Positions 13,601-24,144 of a DNA stretch of 64,000 nt are shown here, one piece after another. The stretch is taken from positions 8,820,811 to 8,884,810 of the forward strand of contig NC_080059.1 in assembly GCF_026212465.1 (NCBI RefSeq), read 5' to 3'. Both the position numbers and the translations under genes were made by a program. Source of the DNA: Amaranthus tricolor. Lineage: Eukaryota > Streptophyta > Magnoliopsida > Caryophyllales > Amaranthaceae. Position 1 is the stretch's first letter. Every line of letters begins with the position of its first letter. The notes below the pieces were generated by a model. It saw only the letters and a program-made list of their open reading frames with translations, made no database searches and had not been told where the DNA came from.

Positions 13601-14894
13601 CAGCTTGCTCGACTGAGCGGTTTCTTTTGACCCATTCGAGCTGGCTACACGGAGTCGGTTTTGCGACTTTTTAAATGTGAGCAACACATGTCTTTGAACT
13701 TTGTGCGTGTTTGGACCTATTAAGGGGGGACATTTGCATGATGATTGAAGTCAAATGTCTCTCTCATTATTCTATTACAATGATCATACCTGTTACCGCA
13801 TTTTTGCATTATGATCCAGGCATTTCCGTAACATATCTTCCTCACTATCACCATCATCTCTCTCGTATCTATGTATCCGTCTATTTATCTATCCTTACCT
13901 AATTTTTGATCCTAAATCCAATGCTACACATTGTATTTTACATTTTGATCCTAAATCCAATGCTACACATAATATTTTACATTCATAATTTAATTACATA
14001 AAATGTTTCACAGTGGAAACTATGGACTTTGATATCTTGTGATATCCTCTCTAAGAGCTATCAACTTGCCACTTTAATTGCTATCATTTTTATTTATTCC
14101 CTGATTAAGAGATAGATATAGGAGGTTCTTAACCCCAAGGGTGGTTATCGGCCCATTCAAGGTGGCCGATTGCCTAGGACCCCCAAAAAAACAAGGGTCT
14201 CATATTTATAAATTTCTTATAGTTCATCGGTCAATGTAGATGGGTAGTGACATGTGTTCCTATAATATTGTTGGTTAGGGGTTCAAAACCCACCAACATC
14301 ATATTTTTACGGAAATTTCGGTCCATATTTTATCATTAATGGTTTAAAAGAAGGGCATCAATTTACTAAATATCAAAAAGTAAATAGGGCCCTATACTCT
14401 TTGCATCGCCCCTGCTTTACTCGATGGGGTTTGTACAAGGCACCAACTTGATTAGTTAGGAGAAGTGGACGAGTTTGATGCTAGTGTCGCAATTAGATGT
14501 CAAGTTGATTGCACCTGAAAGCCCAAACGAAACACACTTGCAAAATATTTCTCGTACATTTACATGACGCTACATTACCCAAATGCCATTCAGTGGCTCC
14601 CAAATAAGGTAGGGGGTTCAAATGTACGCAACCTTACCCTTGTTAGTGTTGTTTCCGATTAACCCTTGGTAGCAACCCAATATTATACCGTGTTTACCGT
14701 AGAGCTCGTCATTTGAGCTAATCATATGATTTGTCTTCTAAATTTGCTGCATAATATTAACCTTATGAACTCAACATTGTAGAGACCCAAAGCTCCGGCC
14801 TACATTTACTGAAATTATGGCTGCGCTGAAGCCGCTACAAAAGCCTATAGGATCACAGCTGCCACGGCCAAGTTCCTCAAGAAGCAGTGAATGA
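1663..14894 (+). CDS. Raf-like MAPKKK (CTR1/EDR1/SIS8 family), C-terminal part of the kinase domain, 5' partial
   Basis: Cytosolic Ser/Thr protein kinase of the plant Raf-like MAPKKK group. Six exons are visible: 1663-1741, 1818-1916, 2003-2071, 11523-11572, 12726-12902, 14783-14894 (stop TGA at 14892). Phases join cleanly. Motifs in order: [19 protein letters not shown], the catalytic loop [51 protein letters not shown] (activation segment and APE), [42 protein letters not shown], ending in a Ser/Arg tail. By recall the closest Arabidopsis protein is At1g73660 (SIS8, a MAPKKK). The P-loop, catalytic Lys and N-terminal EDR1-type domain are not in the window. The intron at 2072-11522 is 9.45 kb because of a nested retrotransposon. 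All visible catalytic motifs are intact, so the gene may still work if that intron is spliced. Confidence 0.9.
2349..2364 (+). repeat. Run of 16 guanines
   Basis: An uninterrupted G homopolymer in otherwise AT-rich intron, about 170 bp upstream of the chromovirus 5' LTR. It could form a G-quadruplex or simply reflect slippage or an assembly length error. Confidence 0.95.
2538..2936 (+). repeat. 5' LTR of the chromovirus
   Basis: Starts TGTCATGGATCC and ends GAGCACAATA; the matching 3' LTR ends in ACAACA, so the canonical CA end has mutated to TA here. A TATA-like CACTATATAATG lies at about 2702. By eye it differs from the 3' LTR at roughly 15 positions including small indels. Confidence 0.93.
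2938..2949 (+). other. Primer binding site (initiator tRNA-Met type)
   Basis: TGGTATCAGAGC lies one base after the 5' LTR. It is complementary to the 3' end of plant initiator tRNA-Met, the usual primer of plant LTR retrotransposons. Confidence 0.9.
2955..4330 (+). pseudogene. Chromovirus gag and protease remnant
   Basis: Gag begins with a predicted coiled coil ([19 protein letters not shown]), continues through a capsid-like segment ([17 protein letters not shown]) and reaches a zinc knuckle [14 protein letters not shown] at about 4027-4068. Retroviral-type protease follows at about 4261-4310, but the usual Asp-Ser-Gly active site reads Asp-Pro-Gly ([11 protein letters not shown]). The frame breaks near 3555 and again after about 4130, so no intact Gag can be made. 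Confidence 0.85.
4740..6120 (+). pseudogene. Chromovirus reverse transcriptase and RNase H remnant
   Basis: RT fingers and palm are clear: [17 protein letters not shown], then [18 protein letters not shown] stop at 5161 and frameshifts to about 5320 interrupt the palm. The catalytic Asp-Asp motif reads FFDN at about 5310, so the second Asp is Asn. The connection domain ([15 protein letters not shown]) and RNase H ([44 protein letters not shown]) follow, with a frame change in a poly-T run near 5820. Both the altered active site and the frame breaks predict no activity. Confidence 0.9.
6450..8725. mobile_element. Solo LTR (2.28 kb) nested in the integrase
   Basis: Begins TGTAACACCC and ends GATGTTACA, the TG...CA ends and terminal consensus I associate with long LTRs of Tekay/Del-type chromoviruses. 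Flanks are ttaac (6445-6449) and tcaac (8726-8730), a 5-bp target duplication with one C-to-T change. Dropping the insert and one duplicate puts the integrase frame back in register, which confirms both borders. It has no internal coding region or primer site, so it is the product of LTR-LTR recombination rather than a full element. Confidence 0.85.
8095..8219 (+). repeat. 62-bp tandem duplication inside the solo LTR
   Basis: Two near-identical copies starting accaatacccacgaaaag, at 8096 and 8158, purine-rich (GAGAGAGGAGGAG). A local duplication within the LTR. Confidence 0.9.
8912..9349 (+). repeat. 146-bp tandem triplication in the integrase core
   Basis: Three copies start with tccttttacggctcacac (second copy ctgct) at 8912, 9058 and 9204, each ending in gcttgcaaggcaccc or a near match. 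The unit is not a multiple of three, so each copy shifts frame. It covers the stretch after the first catalytic Asp through IVSDRDKVF. Confidence 0.95.
10167..10570 (+). repeat. 3' LTR of the chromovirus
   Basis: 404 bp, starting TGTCATGGATCC and ending GAGCACAACA. A short purine stretch (GGAGCGGG) just upstream is the likely polypurine tract. Confidence 0.93.
11870..12420 (+). mobile_element. LINE (non-LTR retrotransposon) remnant, C-terminal reverse-transcriptase part
   Basis: Decayed coding in two segments: [20 protein letters not shown], then [13 protein letters not shown] at about 11899-11990, and [18 protein letters not shown] at about 12183-12240, followed by [13 protein letters not shown]. 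These match, from memory, the conserved order seen in plant LINE polymerases (thumb region, then MRMLRWMCGHT and LRWFGHV blocks). It is broken by stops and sits sense in the intron 11573-12725 of the Raf-like kinase gene. Confidence 0.75.
12903..14782 (+). other. Last intron of the Raf-like kinase gene
   Basis: Bounded by a GTGAGT donor and a TTGTAG acceptor. Apart from a SINE-like segment near 14580 and repetitive-looking sequence at about 14130-14420 (cggcccattcaaggtggccg), no gene is seen. The pair ttttgatcctaaatccaatg at 13903 and 13942 is a small tandem repeat. Confidence 0.7.
14580..14690 (+). repeat. SINE-like dispersed repeat, copy 1
   Basis: Core: cagtggctcccaa, then gtacgcaaccttacccttg and acccttggtagcaaccc. 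Related cores occur at 49345-49440, 49575-49660 and 60005-60115. The style resembles Au-type plant SINEs; no full promoter boxes or tail were verified. Confidence 0.45.
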
Positions 14895-16705
14895 GAAGAG
14901 CCGTAATCATAGATCAGCAATGTTATCTAACTCCGGAAAGTGCGCTACCAGCCGCAGGTGAATTCCGATAAATTTGAGGCAAATCTGGTAAGAAAAAGTA
15001 CAAACGAGGCTGGATGAAGATCTAATCCTCGAACGTATAGATAAATATGATTCTTTGTACGTTATCTTCTTCGGTTACTACTTACGAGGGTGCTGTGCAT
15101 GATAAATATGTGTTATTGATTTGTTGCGAATGGCGCCTGCCCTTATTCCCGTTTCTCCCCCTCTGTTTTCGGGTTGTAACTTGTAAGTGTTTTCTGAATA
15201 GTCTTGTAATTTATAACTTGATCTTTGATTCTCAAGATTGCCATGAATTTTGTGACTAAAACAAATTAATCAGCAATTTGTAAAGCTTTTTTTTTTTTGT
15301 TTGAAATGAATTTTATAGGCAACTTTCTCAATTCATATACTATGATCTGACCGAAAGTGATCCTACTTTTATTCAGCATTATTTTTTATTTTGAGTTGTA
15401 TTTTTCATTTTATATCATTTCTACGTGTAAATATTGATTCATCACTTTTTTTAATTTAATTCATATATTTTAATTCTTTTTTTATTTTATCTGAATAATT
15501 TATTATCTCTTTTCATTTATTACCAAATATCTACCTTTGTTAAATGCATTTTATTTTTTCTTTGCTATTATTTTAGAGGGACAAAGGAGTATTAGTTTTT
15601 ATTATATTATATATGGTGATCTCCTCATCTTTTTTTAGATAATATTCTACATATATTTTTAGCCCGTTTGACAATTGGTATTAAATGGTGGAAATGATAA
15701 ATGAAAAGTTTGTATAATTTTGATAGAAATTTTTTTTGATAAGTTTAATGTTATTTTTTAAAAAAAATTCATTTCAATGTATTACTATTTGATAATGTGA
15801 TATTAGGGTGTAATAAAAAAATATGAAAAAAAACTTTTTCATGAATAAATTTTTATGAAGAATTCATAAAAATTTATACTACAAAGTATCCTCATTACCT
15901 CTTTAATTATTAATAACTATACGGACTATTTGTTTTTCTCTCTTTACTCTGATATATGTAAAAATACCATTTAATCTAATCGACTAAAATATAAAGTGTG
16001 AAGGAATATTGGAATGTTAATAGGGAAGAAAAATTGAAGTTATTAGTTAGAAATAATAAAAAATAAATAAAATAATAATTAATTTTCTCATTTGCGATAA
16101 AAATTTACCCCGGAGAAGGTAGGGAAAATCTTTTCTTTCAAATAAGGAAAATCATCTTTTTTTTTTTTAAATTTTAGTTTATTTTCATTTTACCTCTTTC
16201 ACAATTATTTTAATTACTTAATTGGATCTCTAATTACATTTTCTCTATTAGTTTGACTTCTTTTACCCTTTAAATATTATTCTCAATCCAAGCGAGTCTG
16301 GATCAGCTTGTGATTTTCTTTTTTCAAAAACTCACACTGGACAGCATAAACATGAAGGTAAAATGCTTTGATTAACCTACACATTTTTTAATCACTCATT
16401 TCCCTTAATATTCTCCTTTTCATTCTCTCTTTTAGATTTTCTTTTTTTTAACTTAATTAATAATATTGCCTGTTTATTGTCTTTTTGATAAGCCATTAAA
16501 AAAACTGAATTTTTTATTTTTCATTTTTCATTTTTCTTATTACAAAGATAAAATGCTTCCCTTTTCTTTTCAATAAATTAAAATATGAATAAATTTTTTA
16601 AAATTTTATAATTGTTGAATTTGAAAGATTAAATAATAATAATATATTGGTTTTATTATTTGATTCAGGTAAAAAAATAATTAGGAAAAAAAAGAAAGTG
16701 AATAA
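14895..16705. other. Intergenic, AT-rich
   Basis: It contains the 3' flank of the kinase gene and the promoter of the C2-domain gene. Long A and T runs are frequent. No coding sequence or defined repeat was recognised. Confidence 0.6.
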
Positions 16706-19105
16706 ATGTCAACATCATCAGCAACACCAAGGGGATCTGGTAGTAACGAAGGTGCAATGTTAGGATCATCATTAATGGATAATCTTTTAGGTTTATTAAG
16801 AGTTAAAGTTATTAGAGGTATTAATTTGGCTGTTAGAGATGTTCGAACCAGTGACCCTTATGTTGTTATTAAGATGGGAAAACAGGTTAGTCTTTTTTTT
16901 TTTTTTTTAATTTTATCTGTACAAATTGTTTTATGAGACTATTTTATTAATAAGGCGCGCTTTAAATATGAGTTAAATAATTCATCTTATACATATTATG
17001 AGAATATAGACTATTTTATTTCATCGTCTAACCATAGATCGATTTTTCACAATAATATCTCTTTTATTGATTAATGTCTTAATCTTAATATTTCTTATTT
17101 TTGATAATCACTTCTTATATATATTTGGCCTAATTTAATGGAAGGGTTTTTATTGCGTAATTTGTTAGTCTTTTAGAACATTCATTTTTATTGTGTACCT
17201 TGATTAGGTTACCATTATTTGAATAACAATTTTTGAGGGAGGAATTTGAATAAAATAAAAATCTCCTTTTTAAATAAACAAATTTCATTGAAAGTGAAAT
17301 TGAAAAGTAATAAGAAATGTTCATTAGGGTCATCGAGTTGATTTCGAGTTATGTTTTTTGAATTGGTATAAATTCAAGTCTTAATTTATATTCTAATAAT
17401 TTGTTTTAACTTGGCTATTTAACCTATGTATAGTCTGTCTTAAAATGTGACCATCTCATACAATAATTTATGCTCATATAGATTGGTCAAATGGTTGAGT
17501 GTTTTTCCTTGTGATATAAGTTAGATTCATACCAAAAAGAATTTATTTTCTCTTTTTATTGTCTATACGGATTCTCAAGTCTAATCTTAAATAAAAAATA
17601 TATATTATTGTTCAAATATATGAAAAATAACACATGATTGTGCTAAGATTTTCTTAGAAAAAATTAAAACATTTGAGAAGGAAGACAACATTAATTAAAC
17701 ATATACATTTAAATGTGGTTTCTTGGCTCCTTTCTAATATTTTAAAATTTTATTATTTCAGAAATTAAAGACTCGAGTTATAAATAAAGATGTGAATCCC
17801 GAATGGAACGAGGATCTCACCCTTTCAGTTTCAGATCCCACATTACCCATTCAACTGGTAATAAAGTTTAATATTTTGTTTTTTTTGGCATATTTACTTT
17901 AAATGCCTTATTTTTTTAGTTGATAACTTTTTTCTTTACTTATTTTTTTTTATGAAGTTTAATTATTTACATGATTAGAGTTAAATTTAACTTAGATTTT
18001 GTTAAGGTTACGTTTTGTCTACATATGTTGATGATTTAATAAAAACTACGTAGAATATATTTTTTCCCAAAAAAACGAACTTGAAATTTTTTTTGAGCTA
18101 CTATTAAAAACAACATTTTGTAAGAAAGAATTTAATAAACTTTCTCTGTCAAACACTACCTACTAATAACTAAAGATATCCAACTTTTTGTAAGGGTAAA
18201 CTTGTATAAGTCACGTTCTTCTGATTAGATCAGAAAACACTATAAGAAACGACATCACCTACATAATTCAGTAATTCATTAATTAATATAAAAACATTAG
18301 CATATAGTGTTTGAAAAAGATATATATTTTTAGATAATTCTTCATAAAAAAAAATTAATTTTTGTACTAATTCTTTTTATTTTTTGGAAATTTCACGTGC
18401 TAATCTTGAATTTTCGGCTTTTCCACGTGGTGAACAAACATTTTTTTTAATCCACGTGATGACCCTGACCTTATAACTTTTCTATGTGGTAGACAAAAGG
18501 GAAGTTTTTTTTATTAACTTTACGTTATTTTTATAGAAAGTAATGACATTTCTTTGAAAAAAACAAACGTCGTGATCGCTTTAATTGGCCACATAATTTA
18601 AAATCCAGTTAAAAATAAGTACTTAATTTAACCAAAAATTTAACATTTTTTCTACCACAAAGAAAAGTTAAAAGTTGAAGGTCACTACGCAAATTTAAAA
18701 AACATTTATGAAAAACCAAAAACTTAGGGTCACTTAAGAATTTATTTTTTTTTAAAAAAAAAAAAGAAATGTTGAAGAGTAAACTAATTTGGACCCCTTT
18801 GATTATGGTTATAGACAGTTTATGATCATGACATGTTTAGTAAAGATGATAAAATGGGAGAAGCAGAATTTGATATAAAAGCCTTCATAGATGCCTTGAA
18901 GATGAATTTAGATTCTCTTCCAAGTGGGACTCTTATTACAAGAATTGTTCCTTGTAGACAAAATTGTTTATCTGAAGAAAGTAGGATTATTTGGGTTGAT
19001 TCAAGGATCATTCAATACCTTTGTTTGAGATTAAAAAATGTTGAATGTGGAGAAGTTGAACTTCAACTACAATGGATTGATCTTCCTGGTTGCAAAGGAT
19101 TATAG
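16706..19105 (+). CDS. C2-domain ABA-related (CAR) family protein, 188 aa
   Basis: Three exons: 16706-16885, 17762-17857, 18815-19105, all joined in phase 0 with GT-AG borders. One C2 domain fills residues about 25-185: LLGLLRVKVIRGINLAVRD, SDPYVVIKMG, NPEWNEDL, YDHDMFSKDDKMGEAE. The aspartates at about 45, 50, 96, 98 and 104 are the expected calcium ligands. The insertion with CRQNCLSEES and the strand VECGEVELQLQWIDLPG mark the CAR subgroup, small calcium-dependent membrane-binding proteins that bring PYR/PYL ABA receptors to the plasma membrane; some members are also called GTPase-activating proteins. The start is the first ATG of a 60-codon exon and leaves a short Ser-rich tail ahead of C2. 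Complete and apparently intact. Confidence 0.93.
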
Positions 19106-19129
19106 ATATTTACTCCCTCGCATCGGGTA

Positions 19130-19330
19130 ACGGCTAATAACTTATAGTTGATTGAAATGATTGATTTGACTAGCTGATATTATCAATTTTGTTTGACCGG
19201 TTGATTTTAAACACACTGGTGGGAATAACTTGTTGTAAATTAGCTAATTCTTAACAAGGTGTTTCAGTCAACTAATTTATCAAATACGTGCGTTAGATGG
19301 TTTAACCATCCAATTATCTATTTGTACATA
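19130..19330. repeat. hAT-type MITE-like repeat, copy 1
   Basis: Contains gttgatt, attgatttgactagctgat, aaacacactg, aacttgtt and ggtttaaccatccaatt. The same order recurs at 52725-52890. Just downstream of the CAR gene stop. Confidence 0.5.
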
Positions 19331-20426
19331 TATAAGCTATAATTATCTAATACGCTATTTTATCTGATACCACTTTATTTTATTTTGATTCTAATGTTTA
19401 TGGACTATGTTTTCTTTACTAAATATTACATAAAGCATAAATAATAAATATTTTATTTGAAAATATCGTACTCAAAACTCATAAGAATGTACATATAGCA
19501 CATGTATAATGATTTGTAACTTTCTTTATTCCTTTCGTTTAGCTATTTTTTATTTTCGAAAAAGGTTGAAACTTTTGAGAAAATTTTCTTGTATTTATTG
19601 GTATTTATACTAAAAGACGATGTATGGGTTGAATTTGATTCTAAAAAAGTTTGTAGGGTCTAGAATTAAAAAATAAATCTTAAGGAGTATGTTTTAAAAG
19701 TATATGGAGTATAATATAGTTATTTCACTAAATTTTATCAAGAATAGAAATTAAGAGCATGAATTTGCTTTTTTTAAAAATTACACAATAATTTTTATAT
19801 TTAATTATTGTGAAATTGAAAAAAAAAATTTAGAAAGTAATACTTCAATATATAAAAAATCAATTAATAACAAAATAAATTGTTATGAATATGTTATAGT
19901 AAGTACTTACTATGACACAGTTATAACAATATATTAGAATCATTTAATTTTATATTAAGTGAACCCTATAAAAATCTTTTATATTCCGCCATAATAAAAG
20001 ACAGATAATAAAATAAAGAAAATTTATTTATCAAACAACTCGTTATTCGAATTATAGTTTAATATTGTTTATGATCCACTATTTTACTCATTTCACTTCA
20101 ATAATTCAGAAAATATAAAGGGAATAATATAATTTGATTAAAAAACATTTTCAAGTGAGGCTTTACGATTACCAACTTGAACTTTTTTATCATGATGTTG
20201 CTTTTCTAAATGGTTTCCTTATTTGTAATAAGAAATAATTTAAATAAGAAAATTAATTAAAAATCCCACATTTATTTTATCAGATGATAAAAAATTTACT
20301 TTTGTATTATTTAATTTTCTTAAAATATTTTTCCGTTGTTTCACATGTGAATATTATTCTGTTGTTATACAATATAAAGTGACTGGAAATATTTTAGATG
20401 GATAAATGATATAAATTAAAATTTGA
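19331..20426. other. Intergenic AT-rich sequence
   Basis: No gene recognised; probable degenerate MITE pieces only. Confidence 0.5.
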
Positions 20427-21099
20427 GAAATTCCACATGCATCTTCATGAAACGCTAGTGGTAGCACTTTTGTAAGATTTTTTCACATGGTAGCATTCAG
20501 TTTATACACTATTTAACTGTCATAGCATTTTCCGTTAAATTCTTATTAATTTTCGTTTAATTCATCATTTGCAAAATTTTTCCACATGGTAGCATCCAAT
20601 TTTTGTTCTCAAATATTTAATTCACTATTTTAACGTTTAAATCACCAATTAATCTATCAACACCCTTAAATGTTGTAACAATTAAGTAGATATGTATATA
20701 TTAGTGTTTGGAATGCACCTTTTGAACTTATGAAATGCACCTTTTAAGCTTATAAAATGCGCATTTTGAATTATTTATTAGTATTTGTAATGCACCTTTT
20801 GAACTTTGTAAAGCCAATAATTTGAATGAAAATAAAATTGTTACAACATTTAATGGCTTTGATAAATTAATCGGTGAATTAAACGTTAAAATGGTGAATT
20901 AAACATTTGAGAAAAATTGGATGCAACCATGTGGAAAAATCTTACAAAATGATGAATTAAACAGAAATTAACAAGAATTTAACGCAAAATGTTACAGCAG
21001 TTAGATAGTGCATAAATTGGATGCTACTATGTGAAAAAATCTTATAAAAGTGTAACCACTGGCGTTTTATGAAAACTAAATACTACCATGTGGAATTTC
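20427..21099. repeat. Foldback (long inverted-repeat) element, about 0.67 kb
   Basis: Ends are GAAATTCCACATG and CATGTGGAATTTC. Each arm is roughly 250 bp, with matching blocks such as aagattttttcacatggtag on the left and its complement-like ctactatgtgaaaaaatctt on the right. The centre holds direct repeats of aatgcaccttttgaac. No coding. A non-autonomous foldback DNA transposon or large MITE. Confidence 0.8.
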
Positions 21100-21289
21100 C
21101 CTTCCCATTTTATATATTAATCAAAAGGTTAATTTTTTGTTATATGAGAGAATAAAGGTGAGATTTTTAGATTTTAATTTACCACAAAATTATGATAACT
21201 CCTGAATAGAATTGAATTAGGATAATTATGATAATATAAAAATAGACTACTCGACTAGAAGAGTTTAATAGAGTATATTACTGTATCAC

Positions 21290-21555
21290 AAATTCTTGTG
21301 AGAGGCGGTCTCTTTAAGAGATCATTTATAATTGAATCGGCCCATTATATGTTTTTTAGAATATTGTAAGTAGGTATTAAGAATAATATAAATAGACATT
21401 TAAAATATTGAAAGTAAGCATTAAGAATACAGTAAATAAGCATTAATGATAATGTAAGTAGGCATTAAGAATATGATAAGTAGACATTAATTTTTAATGA
21501 GCTGAGCTTGAGATATGTCTATTAATGAGACAGTCTCTCAAGAGACTAGCTATTA
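21290..21555. repeat. GAGAC/GTCTC inverted-repeat MITE-like element
   Basis: Arms gagaggcggtctctttaag and gagacagtctctcaagag, with four spaced copies of aagtaggcattaagaat-like sequence in between (about 21367-21490). Similar elements: about 41368-41530, 42965-43115 and 47813-47990. Confidence 0.6.
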
Positions 21556-21679
21556 CTGTATATAGCATGTCTTGGGAAATATGAATACAAGAGTCCTTTA
21601 AGGGTAAATTACGTTAATTTGTTAAATATGGACTTTTGATATGGACCCGTCTCGTTATGATACATCTTAAATAAATATT

Positions 21680-22885
21680 GAAAATTTGAAATGAATAAGC
21701 AAAAAAAATATAAAAAGTCAAATTATAGCAAAGTTTTGAAAATAATTCCCAAGATAAGCTGTTTTTTTTCCCAAAGTTGTAGTTTGGAGTTATTCGCTGT
21801 TAGTAACAGCGAACAAAGAATGGAGTTCAAAAAAAGTCAAAGAGTTTGTTCGCTGTTACTGACATAGAACAAATATTTACACTATTTTTGACCTTTAGTC
21901 TTTATTCGTTGTTACTAACAGCGAACAGATGCGTTCTAAAATCAGCAACTTCCCCTTTCTTTCTCATTTTCCCCCAATTCCACTAAACCCTAAAAGTCGA
22001 TATTTTCTCCCTCTTTTTCCTTCGCCAAAAACCTTGAAACCTCCAATTAATCCCTCCCTCTTCCAATCCAACACTAGTAAAGTGTCTAGCATATACTTGC
22101 AGTTGTCTAAGGTATAATTTTCTTTGTTTTCTTGTTTTTTAATACGAAAATTAGCGTTTTTTTCTTCCTTATCTAATTTTCATTCTTCGTTTAAAATGCA
22201 GCTTATTACTTGTACAAATACTACTCATTTAGTTCAATATAAGCTTATTAAGGTAATGTATTATTGATTTTTTACTTATTTGTGCATTCTTTTTAATTTG
22301 GCTCAAGCACATTAGGTTTTTTTTGTGTGGATGATGTGAGTTTAGTACCATGTTATCACTACTCATTTGAATTAATAATTATGTACTTAGTTTACTTGGT
22401 GATTATATTGATTTAGTTTATGTAAATGTAGGTAATTAATTATGTTTGTTGATTTTGTTTTTTATATTGATCATATGTAATTAATTTGTTATGTATATTG
22501 AGTATATTTATTTTAATTGAATTAGTTAATTAGTTTATGTACATGTAGTTAAATAGTTATGTAAATGTAGTTAATTAATTATGTATCTTCGTGAATGTAC
22601 TTGGTGATGAAGTTGATTTTATATGTGTTCATGTAGAAATGGCATCATTTCGTGTGACTATTGCATGTTTTTGGAGTTGTTCCATTCGTACAAGCGGTAA
22701 TAAGATTAGTAATAGCGAACAGACTCTTTGTCTTTCATGAACCCTTTGCTTTTGTTCGTTGTTACTAAGTGCGAACATTCCAAATCTCAATTCTGAAAAA
22801 AAACTACTTATCTTGAAAAATAGTTTCAAAACTTTATTATAATTCGAATTTTTTATATTTTGTTGCTTATTTGTTTCAAATTTTC
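21680..22885 (+). mobile_element. Non-autonomous MULE derivative, 1.2 kb
   Basis: Long terminal inverted repeats begin GAAAATTTGAAA (left, 21680) and mirror it at 22885; both arms contain aaagttttgaaa and aagata-type blocks. Palindromic motifs built on GTTCGCTGTTA lie in both ends (21792-21815, 21846-21872, 21904-21928; 22704-22722, 22754-22776). At 22639 a start of the same transposase as the large MULE survives (MASFRVTIACFWS), cut off after about 20 codons. This is an internally deleted relative of the element at 43305. No clear 9-bp target duplication was found. Confidence 0.75.
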
Positions 22886-24144
22886 GAATAGCCGATCATA
22901 TAAAAGAGAAAGCCTTGGTATGGAATGGACCTGGCTACATTAATATAGTCTCACATTCCTGAAGATATTATTTTCATAGAGATTGTAATTCTACACTCCT
23001 TAAAATTTCAGTGTCTACAACATATAAGTTTTGCTTTGTCTTTTATTTTCTTTAATAAGAAGCGAAATAGGTTATAAGTTACTTGGGTATGTTGGAATCT
23101 AATTCATAGCAAGTGTTGAATTATTAGAAAATAATTAAAATATAAGATTATTCACGCTGAATGAGTGAAGAATAATATTATTAACGTCAATTTTTTCTTT
23201 TAACAAATCATAGACAGAGCTTAGAAAAAGGAACTTTTGGCATAGCAACAAATCAGGTATTGATTTTATCGACAGGGACACGCAAGTCGTGAAGCGAACT
23301 TCAAACAAAACGAGTTTGTTTGGAGCGGTATGAAGCCCATATGCACATAGCACACAAGCCATGTCGAGCACCTTCATGCCAAAACGAGTTTGTTTGGGCA
23401 GTATGAAACCTGTATACCACGTAGCACACAAGCCATGTAGAGCAACCTTGTGCCAGGCACCCACATAGCACACAAGCCATGTAGAGCAACCTTGTGCCAG
23501 GCACCCACATAGCACACAAACCACTTCTCAGGCTCACCTCACTCATGTCGCTCCCACCCAAGACCTACTTCTCATCATGCATCATACCACACTCAAGCCA
23601 CAAGACTCACATTCACGTCTGTCGTCTGGTGTAAGTCTGTCGTGCTAAGTTCAGGCAGGCCCAACCCAATATGTTTCTCGATATCGTTAATGTGTTCAAC
23701 ACCGTTGATCTTTGGGTATCGGTAAGACTAGTACAAAGATTACAACAAGAGCCAACACTGAGAAATACGGTTACACACATTTAACAAGGCTTACGCCTAA
23801 ACATATCATTCTTTAATACATAAGCTAACGACATCAAAACACTACTACATTGTTCCAAATATCTAAACCTACTCCAGTGTCACATGATTCGCTAATCTTC
23901 TCGGGAATAGCAGATCAAGAAAAACCGAAACACGGTCTATTTCTTTGAGTGAATCGCAAATTCAAAAAGCGAATTATGTAACACTGAAACCTACAATCCA
24001 TATTACAACATTAATAAGAGTACAAGTTAGGAATGAACCTACAACACCAAACACCTAAGAGAAGAAACAACATACATTTACATAAACAAAACCATCATCC
24101 ACCCTCACCAATCACAAAAAAGAGAAAAAATTCTACTTCTAAGC
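22886..24144. other. Intergenic region with a short tandem array
   Basis: Repeat-rich sequence between the MULE derivative and the lectin gene. It includes the 44-bp repeats at 23421-23523 and looser repeats of aaacgagtttgtttgg (about 23308 and 23383). The region from about 23830 to 24144 is probably the lectin 3' flank. No gene recognised. Confidence 0.55.
23421..23523 (+). repeat. 44-bp tandem repeat
   Basis: The block tagcacacaagccatgtaga and following sequence repeats at 23422 and 23466 with a partial third copy at 23510. It creates a long, repetitive but unlikely open frame on the minus strand. Confidence 0.9.

Noticed and set aside
15047..15259. 70-codon frame after the kinase gene
   Set aside because: Short, no similarity, in the likely 3' UTR or flank.
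23135..23561. Two long overlapping minus-strand open frames (129 and 86 codons)
   Set aside because: They arise from the 44-bp tandem repeat and read as Cys-rich repeats in more than one frame; no family similarity or gene structure.
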